From Acanthopleura granulata (lineage: Eukaryota > Mollusca > Polyplacophora > Chitonida > Chitonidae): a DNA stretch of 64,000 bases. The stretch covers positions 747,667 to 811,666 of the forward strand of contig JABBOT010000080.1 of assembly GCA_016165875.1 (NCBI GenBank), given 5' to 3'. The notes under the pieces are model-generated. The model saw only the letters and a list, made by a program, of their open reading frames with translations, was not told where the DNA came from and ran no database searches. Each line of letters begins with the position of its first letter. The first letter of the stretch is position 1. Shown here piece after piece: positions 26,301 through 41,300 of this stretch. A program made the translations under genes and the position numbers.

Positions 26301-29300
26301 TGAATAATCAGGTGAGAACAAGACATGGGAAAATTTTTTTACCAATGTGTAATGACTGAAAAGAGTTATATCTAGTCACTTCCATATATATGGGAAAATG
26401 CAGCATGAATATGTGATAAGAGCATTCGGAATTGTGTCATTTGGAATATGATAAGGAAGTTGTGATGAAGTCAGTTCTTTTGAATTTGTAGATGGTGATG
26501 AGTTGGGATGCAGACAGGAAGAAGGTTAATGAAAGCGCTCTTCTAACGGTCACAGCAGAACCTAATTCATACATCTCTGTTGGTGCTGTTGACCAGAGTG
26601 TTCTGCTGCTGAGCGAGTCCAATGACATCACTCTGGATCGGGTAAGTTGTCATCGCTCATGAGACAGATCAGTGACATCACTGTCAGTCAGGTGAGTTAT
26701 CATCGCTAATGAGACAGAACAGTGAAATTACTGTGGATCGGATGAGTTGTCATGCTCATGAGACACCAGTGACGTTATTAAGGATCAAGTGAGTTGTCAT
26801 GGCTCATGAGTCAGATTAGTGAAATCGCTGTGGGTCAAGTGAGCTGTCATCACTCATGAGACTGATCGGGGAAATCACTGGATTGGGTGACTTGTCAAGG
26901 CTCATGTGACATGAGTAACATCACTGACTGTGTATTGGGTGAGTTGTCATCGCTTATGAGACAGAACAGTGAAGTCACTGTGGATGGAGTGAGTTGGCAT
27001 CGCTCTTGAGACGTCAGTGACATCACTGACTGTGAATTGGGTGAATTTATATCTCTCATGAGACATATCATTGCCTCAGTGGTCCAGTGGTTAAAGTATC
27101 TACTGGGAGGTTGGGATACAGGTTAAAGCCTGGATCAGGGCTCTACCAAAGACTTTAAAAATGGTACTTGTTGCTGCCTTGCTTGGCGCTCAGCATTGAG
27201 AGGCTAGAGCAAGGAAACAGGACTGGTCAGCCATGTTTCAGTATAATGTGACTGGATGGGGAGTCACGTGCTATGTCTTCTGCATGTTGTTCCAGTGGCG
27301 ATAGCACTTTGGCGACATGGACTCCCACACACTATATGCACACACCAGAAGTACTCCTCGTCATCGTATGACTGAAACATTGTTAAGTACGATGTAAAAC
27401 CCCAAGCATTCACTCGTGAGACAGGTCAGGGGCATCTCTATAGAGCGAATGAGTTTACGTCTCTCATGAGACAGATCAGTGATATCCCTGTGGATTTGGT
27501 GAGTAGTCATTGCTCATGAGACGGATCAGTGAAATCACTGGAGATGGGGAGAGTTTATGTCTCTCTTGAGACAGATCAGGGACATCAGTGTAGATTGGAT
27601 CTCTCTAAGAGAGGGTTTAGGCCAAGTTAACCAACCTTGTGATATCTGTTGATGTTTTTTTTAATTAAAATCTACCAAATTTACATAACATGTAAATCTA
27701 GGGGTGTAGACAAACCCTATTTCATTGCAGCTTCACAGGATCAGTTGTTTGATCGTCTGGCTATCAGTCTGTTCACTCGTCTGGTCATATCCGGGTAAAC
27801 TCCGTATCAATTGAACGGTTAAACTAAAATTCACCCAACTTACACTTTGTTGTGAAGCAGAACACTATTTATTTTTAGTGGCCTTGTTTTATTTTTCTTG
27901 TCCATGTGTCCTTGAGCCTGTCCTTTTCCATGTAAATGCTCTATCTGTTGGACCGTTTTTCCCAAGTTTTTGTCCCAAACTTATACCACACCTAATCTCG
28001 GGCATGATTAAGAAACCTATTGATTTAATGTTAAATGTTATGATAATGCTTCACAACTTACCATCATTTTCTTTGAGAATACCACTCAAAGAAGATCAGC
28101 ACATTATTACAAACATCCGTTAAAGTTGGAACTCTTCATTACATTGTGCACTATATGTAATTCCATTCATTGTAAACACTGCGATGATGTAGCAAGGGAC
28201 AGCCCCGTGACAGTTTCTGTAAACAGTGTGGTGTCTAGTGTATTGAAAGACAATTCTATGACATAGACTATGGTTCCATGTGTAAGACACTTTGAAGGCC
28301 AATGGGTTATTGTCTTCTCTTACTAATATGTTTAATTTCTATGGCCAATTATCTGTTTTACCAGGTGATTGACGAGCTAGACAGCTACAACGACCGGTCT
28401 CATCCCTCATGCTGTGGACCTGTGCCATTGAGAAGATTTAAACGGAGTGTTCTCTGGTACCCCTTCAGATCGGCCTCTGACACTTCTCAGGTTCTCTCGG
28501 TGAGTTTGTACATCTCATGTCACACCCCTGAGGGCTACCTTTATGAATAGCCCTTACAAACCCCTATGTGTCTCTAATTGTTAAACCGGACTTAACATGT
28601 CACCTTTAGATTATTGAAATGTCAAGAGATCTGGTCAAGGAGGATGGGTAAACATTTAGTGTTAAGACAGACTAGGAGGTTATCTCTGTTCCATTGGGAA
28701 GGCTATCAAAAATTAACATTGTTTGACAATACTTCATTGAATGATCCAATTTCTAAGGTCAGAGTTTAGATTTGCCATGAAAATGAAGTCTCCAAAATTG
28801 CCAAGTGAAATACGACGAAAGTTCCAGGTGGTTAGGGGACACTACTTTGAGGAACGACAGAACTATGCAGTTATATTTTAATAGAACAGAAACTAGAACA
28901 AAGAACACTAAGGGCATGTCAGTGTACAATGTTTACTGTAAAAGACTTAAAATGTTGCCCTAAAAAGGATAATAATAATAATATCTTTATTTATGGAAGG
29001 TGGCTTGGTCAGTTTACAATGAAACTGTTCTTCCCAAAGGCCTTCACAGAGAAAACACTATATTGGAAACATGTGCTTCAGGGTCCAATCAAAAAAGACA
29101 TCAATATATATAAAACAAGATAAAGCATGATGTAGTTTGAAAAGTGATGGTACATGCACTGATACATACAAAAAGCAACAACACAACCAATAGTGCTGTC
29201 CCCGCAACTGTCCCAACCAGCAGGAGTAGTAGGGTAGTGAGAGACAGCCCATTACCGACCCCTTCCTGTCCCCCTGCTGACTGGAACCCCCTACATACAT

Positions 29301-32300
29301 GTACAGAGAACAAACCAAGTGTGTGGGAGATGGTCCCTTTCTCATCTCCTGTTTGGTTTGAACAATGTACATGTGTGCAAGAGTGTTACAGGGACCTAGC
29401 CTTATGAAGAGACTTTCTATAATAATACATGGGAAGGTTTGCCAGCAACCTGCAGATAGTTGTGGGTTTCCCCAGGGCTCTGCCTGGTTTCCTCTCACCA
29501 TAATGCTGACTGCAGTGATATATTCTGAGTACCACGTAAAACGCCAATCAAATAAATAAATATGATAATACACCTAAGGATTTAAAAAGAAAAAAAATAA
29601 ATAAATAAAAAAAATATATCTATATATATATACGTGTATCTTAGGTTTTAGCGTATCACATTTAGATTCTGAACAAGTAAAGTTAAGAGAGATGGGATGT
29701 TATCTACATCGTTGATACATTGATAGTATACACGCATACATGTACATTTTAGTTGTTGTCTGAAGATAACTGAAAGTTTAAGATAGAGTCATTGAAAGCT
29801 TGAAAGGGAAGGGGTTTGTTTTACGCGTACTGACAGGCAGTTCTATAGTTTGATGCCTATATGTGTAAATCTGCCTATCATGCAATTTGTCCTTGCTTTA
29901 GTGAGATAGATATTGTGTTTTGTTGATCTGAGAACAATATTGTGCAGCTGTTTGTTTGGAGGGAAAAGTTGTTTAATATATTTTTTGACAGATATTATGT
30001 AATGCTTTATAAGTGATACAAAGAATTTTGTTGTTTACCGTTTTATTAAAATGCATCCATTTTAGTCTTGAAAGTAAAGTTTTTCCAGATGTGTTTATTA
30101 TGTCTTGTAGAACTGAACAAGAGGCTCTTTTCAGTAACTTAACTATCCTTTCTCTATTTTTAATTGAACAGTTTCGCCATACTGAACAGCAGTAATGCAA
30201 GTGAAGAAGAATATAAGATTTATAGAAAATATCACTACGTTGATGTGTTAGAAGAACTTTCTTCCTCCGCAGAATCCCTAGCAATTTTTTACACTGATTT
30301 TTGATTCATGTGCTCCAGGAATGATGTTCATCAATGTAAATACCAAGCAGTTTAGCATTATTAACTCATTTGAGTTCACTTCCATCCAGCATAACAGAGA
30401 AAGGGACATGTTTGATTAGCTGGAGCCATTGCGTGGAGCCCAGTATCATGTAGTTAGATTTTGGGGGATTACTGAACATGAGGTGTTTGTCGCACCAGTC
30501 TTGAACACAATCCATACAGCTGTTGAGATTGTGCTCAGTGTCAGACATATGTCTGAGGAGCAGTATATAGGTTTGTCATCAGCAAACCTGTCAATAGAAT
30601 TGCCATTGTTTCTTATAAATAATGGTAAATCATTAATATATAGAATAAAAAGTAAAGGTCCCAATATGGAGCCTTGCAGGACAGCGGCTTTAATATACAT
30701 AGCATCAGACATTTCTCCTCGAACGACAACCTTCTGTTGTCTGTTAGATTGGTAGGACTGGGAGAAAGTAAGAGCAGTTGTGTGAAATTTGTATACTCAA
30801 AGCTTTTATGGGTCTGTTGATGACAATCGCTGGAGGCCTATTATGGAGGCAAGAAAAAATGTGGAGAAATTTCTGGAAGTAGTTTCACTGAAGTACTCAG
30901 TGTCAGTGTGTTTAACGAAATAGACTTTGTGCTATTGTCAAATATGAGCTTCCTTTTGTGATGTTATGTTCATTTTCTTGTTTGTATTTATCTGCAATGA
31001 TTATGCATTTAATGAAACTTTTAATTATGTGTGCAGTAATACCTTCATTTATTATCCATTTAGTTTTATGTCACGAAAGGTCATTGAATGTGCTTGTGCT
31101 GTTTTGAGGGTGGTAACGAGAAATGTCACATACCGCTCAGTAGCCTACATTGATGTATTTAACAGTTCCTGATTGTATTTAGACCAACCTTGCAGCAACC
31201 GAGTGCTTAGGTAATGGTGGAAATAAAGAATAATGTGGAAGTTAATTATCAGACAGCGGCTATTCATGTGACCGTACCACATTCGGTTACTGCCCAAGAG
31301 TAACAGACTGGACTAGAGTTAAAACCAGAATAGATCTATCTAGATGGACTCAGGGTGTTATTTTAAAATTCTGACATTCATCTGAACCAAGAGTCCATCA
31401 CCCATACTCCAAAAAATCGCGGCAGATCTGCAAACTTGAAGTCAATAGAACTGCTATCAATGAGGTCTGCGCTCGTGGCCTTCACCCCTAGACCAGCATT
31501 CTTTTGCCATAGAAACAGGGTGTAGGGGCACTTGCTCATTGGATAATATTTTTCTCTGTTTAATTGTAGCCACAGGTAATGGACTTTTTTTCAACCATTA
31601 TTTGTCATAGTTTATACCTGCAAAATTATGTGGCAGTACTTCAACACACTTTAGAGATACAGCCAATCCCTACCTGTCCCAACCATTTTCTGAATCTTGG
31701 ATACAAAATGGAATTAGTGTTTTTATACCTTTATTTTCTAATCAGCTTTAGTAGGCGGAGGTTTTGACACCCACAGCAACCAAAAATCCCTGCTGGCTGG
31801 CTACTAATTAACACCCTTATATATAAACTTGGTTTCTGAGCAATTGCATCAAAATAAGCTTCATAAGCTCAATTAATAGGATAAAAGATAAGAACATATT
31901 TAACATTATTTTACAAATATTACAAAAACATACATAGGTTATGATTTCATGGTTTCCTAGCAAAGGTCACATGCAATTTTTGGCCCCTCTATCTCCTTGC
32001 CTTCTGTTTCAGGGTAACTTTAACAGTGGTTCTGTGCATATGAGCGCTTATATTTGTTTGCTGTTATAAATTTTAATGAGCATATTATTAAACAAATATC
32101 CTGAAACATTTGCAGCTTTGTGGACAGTCTTAATTCTTTGCTGAAAGAAATGTGTTGCCCAGCTTCATGTGATTTTAAATGTTGAGTGTTCGAGAAATAT
32201 GTTATTTTCGGTTCATTTATTGATTTATTTCATTGGTGTTCTGTGCCATACTCCAGAATATTTCACTTACACATCAGCGGCCAGCATTATGGTGGGCAGA

Positions 32301-35300
32301 AACCAAACAGAGCTTGGGGGAAACCCACGACCATCCGCATTTTGCTGGATTTTTTGTTTAATATACATGTATATGCTTCTTGAAAATACCCCTTCCCCAT
32401 CCTCAAAAATCAAGTGCCTGATTCAACCTAGCAATTTTAACATATGAAATAAGTGTTACCTCTGATGTTGAAGGGTGAATCTTTAAAAAACTTTATTTCA
32501 TTTCATTTGAGAGTATTTTCTGTACACATGCATTTCATATGACTGTACCACATTCGTTGACCAGTTGTTTGATATGGGGCTTTTGCATAACAATATATTT
32601 CCTTAATATTGGTGTTAGCAGTTGAGTGATTATGTGCAAGGTCTCAAGTCTGCTGACAATTCTCAACCACAGTCAAGTGGTACCAGCTTTCAGTTGACAA
32701 AATACATTTAGCTGATGCCCCTCACCAGTTACAAGCAGTGGTGGTATATATTCAAAGGGTCCAAGGCCTCCAGCTAGCATTCGGTTGAAAATTTTCCCCA
32801 ATACCAGCTGGACGAAGCTTTATAATAAACGTGTATTGTGTTATGTATGTGTTACCTTGACCTGTTGCCACGTACAGAAGTGGCACAAATAATATTTCGA
32901 CTTCGACTTGTATTTCGATATTTTCGACTTAGTTGGTGCTCACACTAAACGAACGAACAGAGGTGGTAAGGACTTAGTAGCAAAATTTTGTGAGGGAAAC
33001 TGTCTTCTGTCTTACAGTATATCACAATATGATGTTCTAGTGCAATGCACTCAATTTCAACTTATGTCATGAGCTGGGGAAGAAAAGATCGACATAAAAT
33101 GGTGCAAAGTACTGGTGCCGGGTTCCCTATTTCAGACACAATAAGGGATAGGCACTTTGTGCGTGGAGAAGACTAACAAATTGTACTGGAAGACAACTGG
33201 TCACTAGTTACATGAAAAATGAAATTAGAAGAAGAGCAATACACCCATTTCACAACCCTTGGGCTCTAGTTTAAGTAATATATCATGATGAACAGTATCA
33301 AATGCCTTCTTGAAGTCTAAAAGTACAGCTCCAATAACTTACCGATTATCTGTCGCCCAGCACCAGTGTTCAACTATTTACAGCAATGCAGTCTCACAGT
33401 TGATTGATTTTTATGCAGTAATTTAAAATTTGAGAGAAAAAAAATGTGCACTTTTACAGGCAAATAAATGTTGTAAATCTGTCTCATTTTTAGTTTTAAA
33501 TCATCCTACCTTCCAAACAAATCTCAAAACACCTTTCTACAGTGAAGAGACTCACAATACATCATAGAAAGGCTACTAATTGGCTTGGGTGGGGGGCTGG
33601 GGAAGTTGGATAATATTTTGAATGAAAAGCCAATTTGAGAAGGGCAAGCTATAAATTTATAACCTGTGAAAAGAATTGGATTTTGCTTGTATTGACTATT
33701 CATAGCACAGTAGCCTGTCCTTTGGCTTTTGTCAGATGTGCTAACTTTCCCGTCTGATATTTGTTTTCAGTCAGCTGGACTGGTTTACATGACTGATGCC
33801 TTTGTGTTTCGTGGACCAGTACATAATGGTAAGTCACAATCAGTTTGTGGTTGTCCTTAAGATATCTAATGATGCAATGAGAAGGAAATATCAAAGTCCT
33901 AAACACCAGAAGGTTTCGTTTCTACCTCTGGGTAAACTTTTTGAAGGATATTATGTCACAGTCATGTATGTTTCGTTTTCATTCATGAAATCAGTGGAAC
34001 TTCATTACTACCTGTGCATGATTATGAAGCCCATTTGGGTGAGATTTGTTTGTCACTGATTGACTACGTTATACCCTTTTATCAAAATGCATGTATTCCA
34101 CTTTGTAAAGGCGCAAGTTTTAGCTCTACTGGTTGACGTCTGTTGACTTTTGCCTCAAAACGCTACTCCTCCTACAGCTTTTGTCTGATTTCAATGAAAC
34201 TTGGTTCAAGTGCAGACAACCTCAAGATACACTATTCTTAGTATCGAATTTTAATTTCAATGATCGGTTGTCCATCTGTCTCTCAGTTCTTTCAGAATAC
34301 GTTAAGCATTTTGAAAACTCAACTCCTCCTACAGTTTTTGTTTGATTTCAGTGAAACTTGGTTCAAGTGTAGAGTACATCAAGACACATAATTTGTAGTA
34401 CAGACTTGCCATTTTTATGATCGATTGTCTGTCTGTGTGTCTGTCCATGTATCCACCTTGTTAACATTTCATCCAGGATGCTACTACTCCACAGTTTTTG
34501 TGTGAAGAACATCAGGATACAGTAGCGGTATCAGTTTTCCATTTCTATGATTGGTTTCCAGTCCACCATATGTTAACATTTCTTTCAAAGTGCTACTACA
34601 GTTAGAGTTTTTGTCCTGTATCAATAAATCAGGTGAATTAAGATACATATTTTGTAGTATTAATTTTCAGTTTGATTGTCCAGCAGTTGTCAGTTATACA
34701 TAAAAAATTTTGTAATGAACTCAGAGATAATTTTGTCCCAACCAGTAGAGTTACATGTATTGCCTCATCAGAGTCTCTGATTTTCTAAAAGACATCAAAA
34801 GCTTGTGGACTAAATTAATTGAAACTGAAATGGAGACCCAAGTAATGAGACATTTTTATTTAGCTTGGGGGCCTCTGTGGCTCAGGCGGTTAGCGCGCTA
34901 ACACAGCGCAGTGACCGAAGCCTCCCACCAGTGTGGTCGCTGTGAGTTCAGCTCAAGCTGGCTTCCTCTCTGGCCGTATGTGGGAAGGTCTGCCAGCAAC
35001 CCGCGGATGATCGTGGGTTTCCCCCAGGTTCTGCCCAGTTTCTTCTCACCATGATGCTGGCCGCTGTCTTATAAGTGAAATATTCTTGAGTACAGCATAA
35101 AACACCAATTAAATAAATAAATAAATATATAAATTTATTTAGCTGATTACCCCTTGACTAGACTCTGTCTCATGAATCTGCTGACAGATCCATGATGATT
35201 GAGGGTTTGGTTTAAAGTAACTTCTTCTTTTGTACTCATTATAGTTACATTTGGGGCCTCCGTGGCAGAGGGGGTTAGCGCGCTAGTGATAGGGTATTTT

Positions 35301-38300
35301 TATTTTTTATTATTAGACATGTATCACTTTTTTTGTCGGCAACAAGTGGTTTAGGTGCACATGGAATACATGTAAAATCTGTTTTTTGTGCACTGATTTA
35401 TATTATGAATGTATTCATTTGTTTTGATGAGCTTTTAGATGCGTTTTCTCTGCGTGATGTGTGATATAAGATTATGCTCTTGTTTCATGTATATATGCAG
35501 ATTATTTCCCACAGACCATATGGAAGATTGATGTTTCAGGTTAAGGACCTAGGTGTACCCGCCAGCATTTTTGATGCTAACAGCAAAACTTAATGGATAT
35601 GTTTATGTGTTAGATATTTATATATTTTGCTGTTGGCAATATTTATAATCATCATTTTATTTGACAGAAAAGTGTGTATGGACTTGGTTCCCACGTCGTA
35701 AGCCTTGAAAGTTCAAATGGTCATGTGGATGTGTATAGTTCCACCTTCCATGTATGATCAAGAAAGACAAATCAATATAAATATCATGTCTGCAGTTTAT
35801 CCCATGCTAAGAGGTGAGGTACCACTGGAGTTTGATGATCAGCCAGTGGGCAAGGCAGTAACAGACACAGCGGGTTCCTCTCGTGAGCAAGCTGACACTT
35901 ATGTGCGGAGTTTCTTCCCCGAGACCTGGTTTTGGAGCAATGGTCTTACTCAGTAAACGGACATTTTTTTGCCATGGTCATACCACGGTGATGGTTTCCT
36001 TCATTATATCATCTGGCATAATACTCATGACTTTGAACCTTTGCTTAATGTACTTGGGACTGTCAAACCTGCTGTGTAGAGACTTGCTTTGGGTATAGTT
36101 ATACATGTATGTTAATTTACTGTATGCTTTTCAGCAGTACCTCTTCCAATGGAAGCTGCATTTACACCTCTTATATACTCATTACATGTATTCACAGGTA
36201 TAGTCTCACCCAGTGTCCTCAGAAGGTCCAGTTATAGCCCATATGAGACTTGCTTGAGGAGTTGCTTCCCTTGGAGTTTGGCTTGATGCCATATGTTTTG
36301 ATTATGCGTGAATTCACAGTTTCTTGTGGAATGCGCATACCCTACCGGGTACTTGCCTCTTCACTTTATTCTACCATTTTTGGGATCAAAAGTAGCAAAG
36401 TGGAAGGAGTTCTATGAGGTCATTTCTGAGGTGGTGAAAATTGTTGCCAATTCATTGATATAGTCCCAGTTTTAGTACATACTGCTGTGTTTTAGCATCT
36501 CTGAAATGTTTTATTCTGTTGGAGCTTGCAAGCCCCATTATAGCATTGTCATTGTGTAGCACAGCATAACTAAGTGATGAAATACAGTTCTAATCATTTT
36601 GCGACATTTGTGTCTTATCTGCTGGCACTCTCTTACTCCATGATACAGTATGTCAACATATCCAGTGACTTGCTCAGGTGAACAAGGTGCATCCTTGAAC
36701 ACCAATTCAATTCAAGGTGCAGTACCATTTGCTATTCTTACTCCTGTTAGGCTTGGTCTAGAGCATATACTTTTGCCCCCTTTTGACACTACCTCTACAT
36801 ATACATGTAGGCACATATGTACATTCTGAACAACCTTTAGTTTTTGCTTATTAAAGTCATGAAGTATATTCTTGGACTTCTGAAAAGACATCCATACAGT
36901 TCAGTATACCTGTAGTGAGCCCTGATGTCAATCAGTCGGGTCATATCGTTCATCAATAATTAGCGTGGTATACCGTGACAATACCATTATGCCATAGTCC
37001 CGAGGACATTTAACTGTGATAATTTCAAGACTATGTGTACATAGTCAACCCTAGGATGATCTGTACAGCTAGTTTGCATTTAACAGAATTTATCTTCATC
37101 AATCCTGCATTTCAGAAATAATAGCATTTAATGAAGCAGTACCTGATGTGAGTGTCGTCCGAAAGACTGACAATGCTGGAAGCGCGTCCCCGGAAAGCGA
37201 AGTTTATGTGCGAAAGTTCTTTCCCGAGAGCTGGCTGTGGGATTCATCTGCAGCAGGGTAGAGTTTCCTGTCTTCACGACTCTCCCCTCATGCTCTAAAC
37301 CCAGTAGTCTGTGGTTGTTGCTGTTTTTGTGGCTCTGTGTGCTACCCCTTAGTGTCCCCTTTGTTTTAATAACTCCTGTCTGTAATATTGTATTTCATTT
37401 TACCAGGGACTGTAGTTCTAACACTTTTGTGTGTTTTCCTGGCTCTTCCTCCTTCACCTCAGCCCTTTGTTACTCAGTGACACTTGACTAATATTGTTAG
37501 AAGTCTTTGTTTTCAGTGTGTTCATTTTTATCAGTCGAGTCATTTCTATTAACAGAGGTTCTCCTTCATTGTGTATTAAACTTTACCTGAAACTTTGCAA
37601 TGCCTTCCATCTTAAGATTTGGCTCAAATAAGAAGTGAGACAACCTAGGACAACATGCTGTTCTTGGAGTTTGAACCTGTCTCAGCTGTCTTGTGGCTCA
37701 TCAACTTAACCATGGAATTCCATTGTTATAATATTAATAATCCAAATATGATCAGATGTACATAAACACAGGAGTCCTGAACATGGGGATAACTTGGTTT
37801 TGTAAGTTTTATAACATATTTGCTTGCTTTGAATAACGATTGATTATGTCATCCAAACAGGCTTTTGTTTATAGATATCTATGGGGGGGTCATTACTAGT
37901 TAACCCATTATGATAGAATCTTGATTCTGACATTGAACGTTTTTGTTTTCATTAATATTCATAATCTTGACCTTGGCAGACGCAGACGACAAGGTTTTGA
38001 GTGTAGACCAATTAATGATAAAATGAATAGGTTGACTTGGAGTTACTCATTGTTTTAGGTACTTTGCCACCATACAATTTCCCCAGTGAAGTTAGAATTT
38101 CACCAATGACATTGACCTGGCAGTGGGATATCACTGGGTAGATGCTCATCATAATACTTATATTTGTACAATTCCATATAATAACCATTAATCATTCCAC
38201 CTGTCTCACTATTGTCATCATATTTTGATATCACCCCCACTTTTTAAATTGTTAATATTTGCACTGCCTGTTGTTCCTCAAGTTTTATGTTGGACATTTG

Positions 38301-41300
38301 CTGCATTGCAGTACCGAGAAAAACTGCTGTCAGCAATCATGCAATGCTTCTTCCTTCATATAACACTGCATGTGCACCAGTGTAATGTCTTTCACACTTT
38401 GATGACCATGTGGATATTAATAGAGTACATATATATTACACTCAGGTTAAATTCGTAACCTGTGTCCATTTTAATCTCTACTGGTTAAAGACCAGAAGAG
38501 GTTATTTATCATTAAGTTGCCTGTCTTCCATTTGTCTGTCTGATTTTGTTTGATTTCATACAAAGTTAGGTCAAGTGTAGACTACATCAAGATATATAAT
38601 TCATAGTATCGATTTTCAATTTCGATAATTGGTTGTCTGCCTGTCTGGCTTGCCTGTCTGCTTATCCAGAATATTATAGCATTTTCAAAACACTACTCCT
38701 ACAGTTAACTTGATAATGCCATTGAAACTGAGATGCTGGATTTCTCTTATCCCTTGTCTTCCTCAGCTTGGCTCGTTGTGAACAAACCTTGGTAAAACAT
38801 TTTATAATTGATAATCTGTTGTTTTTTTAGATCTACTGGTCGAAGACTAAACTCTTCCCCCATATTACAATTATCAACTATTATTGACGGAATCATTTTT
38901 TTCAGGTCAATGGGGTGATGATAAAAATAGTTTGTATATTCGTGGATACTTGGTACATCTGATGACAGCACTGATCAATCTATATGGAGAAATCCACAAA
39001 TTTTCCTGTGTGCAGTTGATGTTTGAAGCTGTCTTGTTTTTGTCTCTGAATTTATTCATTTATTTATTTGGAGTTTAACGCCATAGTCAAGAATATTTTA
39101 CCATTGCAACAGTGATCAACCTTTTTGTGGGAGAAAACAGGGCAGAGCAAATCTCACAACCATCTGAAAGTAGCCAGCAGACACAAATATGTAGGTCAAA
39201 TGATCTGCTCTTAACATTGCATTTCATCATGGCAATATATTGTGCCATGTTTAATTACAGACATGGAAGAATAATATTTATTTTTTCAAATCGTTTCTGT
39301 GGAAAATCAGTGGATGGAGATTAGTTCAGAAAATAACTTGAACGTCAGCTGCAAACAGAATATACTAAACAGCATATTTGATAAACCAAGTATTACTACT
39401 AACTTATTACCTCTAATATTCTATCACACTGTTCACATTAACAATTTTTTATTAAGTCTGAGAGAAAGTTTTCTTGTTTAGTTTTATTACATCATCATCA
39501 TGAAGATATTTTGAAGTCCTGAAATTGTTTGTAAATTTTTTTCCAAGATTTCCAGGGTTTAGACATCACCAATATCTGTGCGCGTATAGCATCACAGTAG
39601 GTTTATTTCTTCAAAGTTATCAGGTTGTAGACTTGAATCAAAATGTCTGGTCATGCATTTTAGACTGCCATGTAAATTGAAGCACTCCTCAGCAAACTGC
39701 CAGATTTCTCCTACATGTAACGCTTAGTCTTCTGAAACTATACCTTAACCTGTTTTGTGGAAGCAGCATTTTTTCCTTGCAGGTATCTGTAATTGTATTC
39801 TTGAACAGTGTTTATAAAGGGAAAATTTCAGTTATAGAACTGAATGAAAGTATCAAAACTTTGAATCCACTGCTTGATATACTGCTTGTTGCAGACACAG
39901 TTGCTGGCTGTCTCAGCTTTGCATTATTTATTTGATTGGTATTTTACAGCATACTCAAGAATATTTCACTTATACTCAGGTGCGAGGAAACTGGGCAGAG
40001 TCCGGGGGGAAACCCAGGACCATCCTCAGGTTGCTGGCGGAGCTTCCCATGTACGACCAGAGAGGAAGCCAGTGTGAACAAGGCTGGAATTCACAGTGAT
40101 TGCATTGGTGAGAGGCACCTGGGTCATTACATTGCACCAGGGCGCTAACCACCTCAGCCACTTAGGCCCCCTCAGCTTAGCCTGTGTGGATGTGATACAG
40201 TCTGCCAATAACTGTAGTGAAGATTTCCAGGCGTGGTGTTTCCTGTGTTCTTCCCTCCCGGGTTGCATCTATAATGGATTGGAGAATGCCACAGAGATAT
40301 GTTTGGCTTTGACCAACTTCAGTGCTCAACAACAACATCACACCAGTCTGGAAAAAGCATAGTTTCTACTAGAAGCAACCAGTGCACACATGCCATCTAG
40401 GTGACCAACTTTCTCTCAGTGTTTCATAATGTTATTAATGTACATGGAAAGAAGCACATACCCAAAGATTTACTTATTTTGTCAAATGTGACTGACTAGG
40501 CGAGGTGAGGTTTTCTTATGCTGATTCTGTAGGTCCATATCCAGCGATGTTTCAGGGTTCTCGGGGAGGGCCGATTCCCCCAACTGCTCGCAGAGGAAAT
40601 TCAGCAGACAATGCACCTGAAGAAGTTTATGTTCGCAAATTCTTTCCCGAATCTTGGGTGTGGAATGATTCCATTGCAGGGTACAAGTTTGTAGCCAAAA
40701 TATAATATGCATGACATGACAGCTTCTAGTTGAAAAAAATCTTATGTAGAAAAAGCTTGATTCTGCAGATGGGTATTAACTTCATATTGGAAGCAGAGTG
40801 CTGATTATTAAAAAATTAACATTTACTTTTTCTTGTAGATCCTATTTTATTTATGAGAGCTCAGGGAAGAACTCCGCCTTCCCCAACCTCAGGGGTTGTG
40901 AGCACAGCACTTGAAGTGCATGTGCGGACATTTTTTCCTGAGTCCTGGCTTTGGGCTGAGCAAGTGACAGGGTATAATACATGTAGTCTAGATTCCTGTT
41001 TAAGTGTTCAGGGTGCATGCAGAGCGGGAAGTGAGTGGTTGGAAGTGGGCGTTTCTGGCTATTGTATGTGTTACAGCGTGTGCAGATGTAGAAATTGAGT
41101 CAGAGGCAGCTCATTTACCTTGCCTGTTATGCAGTGTATTGTCTCCAGATTTTACTGTCTGTCTACTTTGTGTGGACCATGTCTGGTTATGTTTGTGTTG
41201 ATGTCAAATTTCTTTCACAGGGACAGTATTTCATCATTTGGCATGTTTGTTTTGTACGTATGACTAGATTGGTCAGTCTGTAATGATTAACATCATTTTG

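Larger units (their letters stand above)
37258..40532. other. Intron between V2 and V3, with SINE insertions
   Basis: 3,275 bp, the longest gap in the cluster. It contains two family A SINEs and one unit of the 34.1-kb repeat (38480-38720). No additional bait exon was seen by reading for the conserved tail. Confidence 0.6.

Noticed and set aside
29058..29573. 171-codon minus-strand frame
   Set aside because: It spans a family A SINE and LINE 3' sequence.
35253..35288. Possible tRNA gene
   Set aside because: Only the 5' tRNA-like head of SINE family A; no acceptor stem or B box follows.
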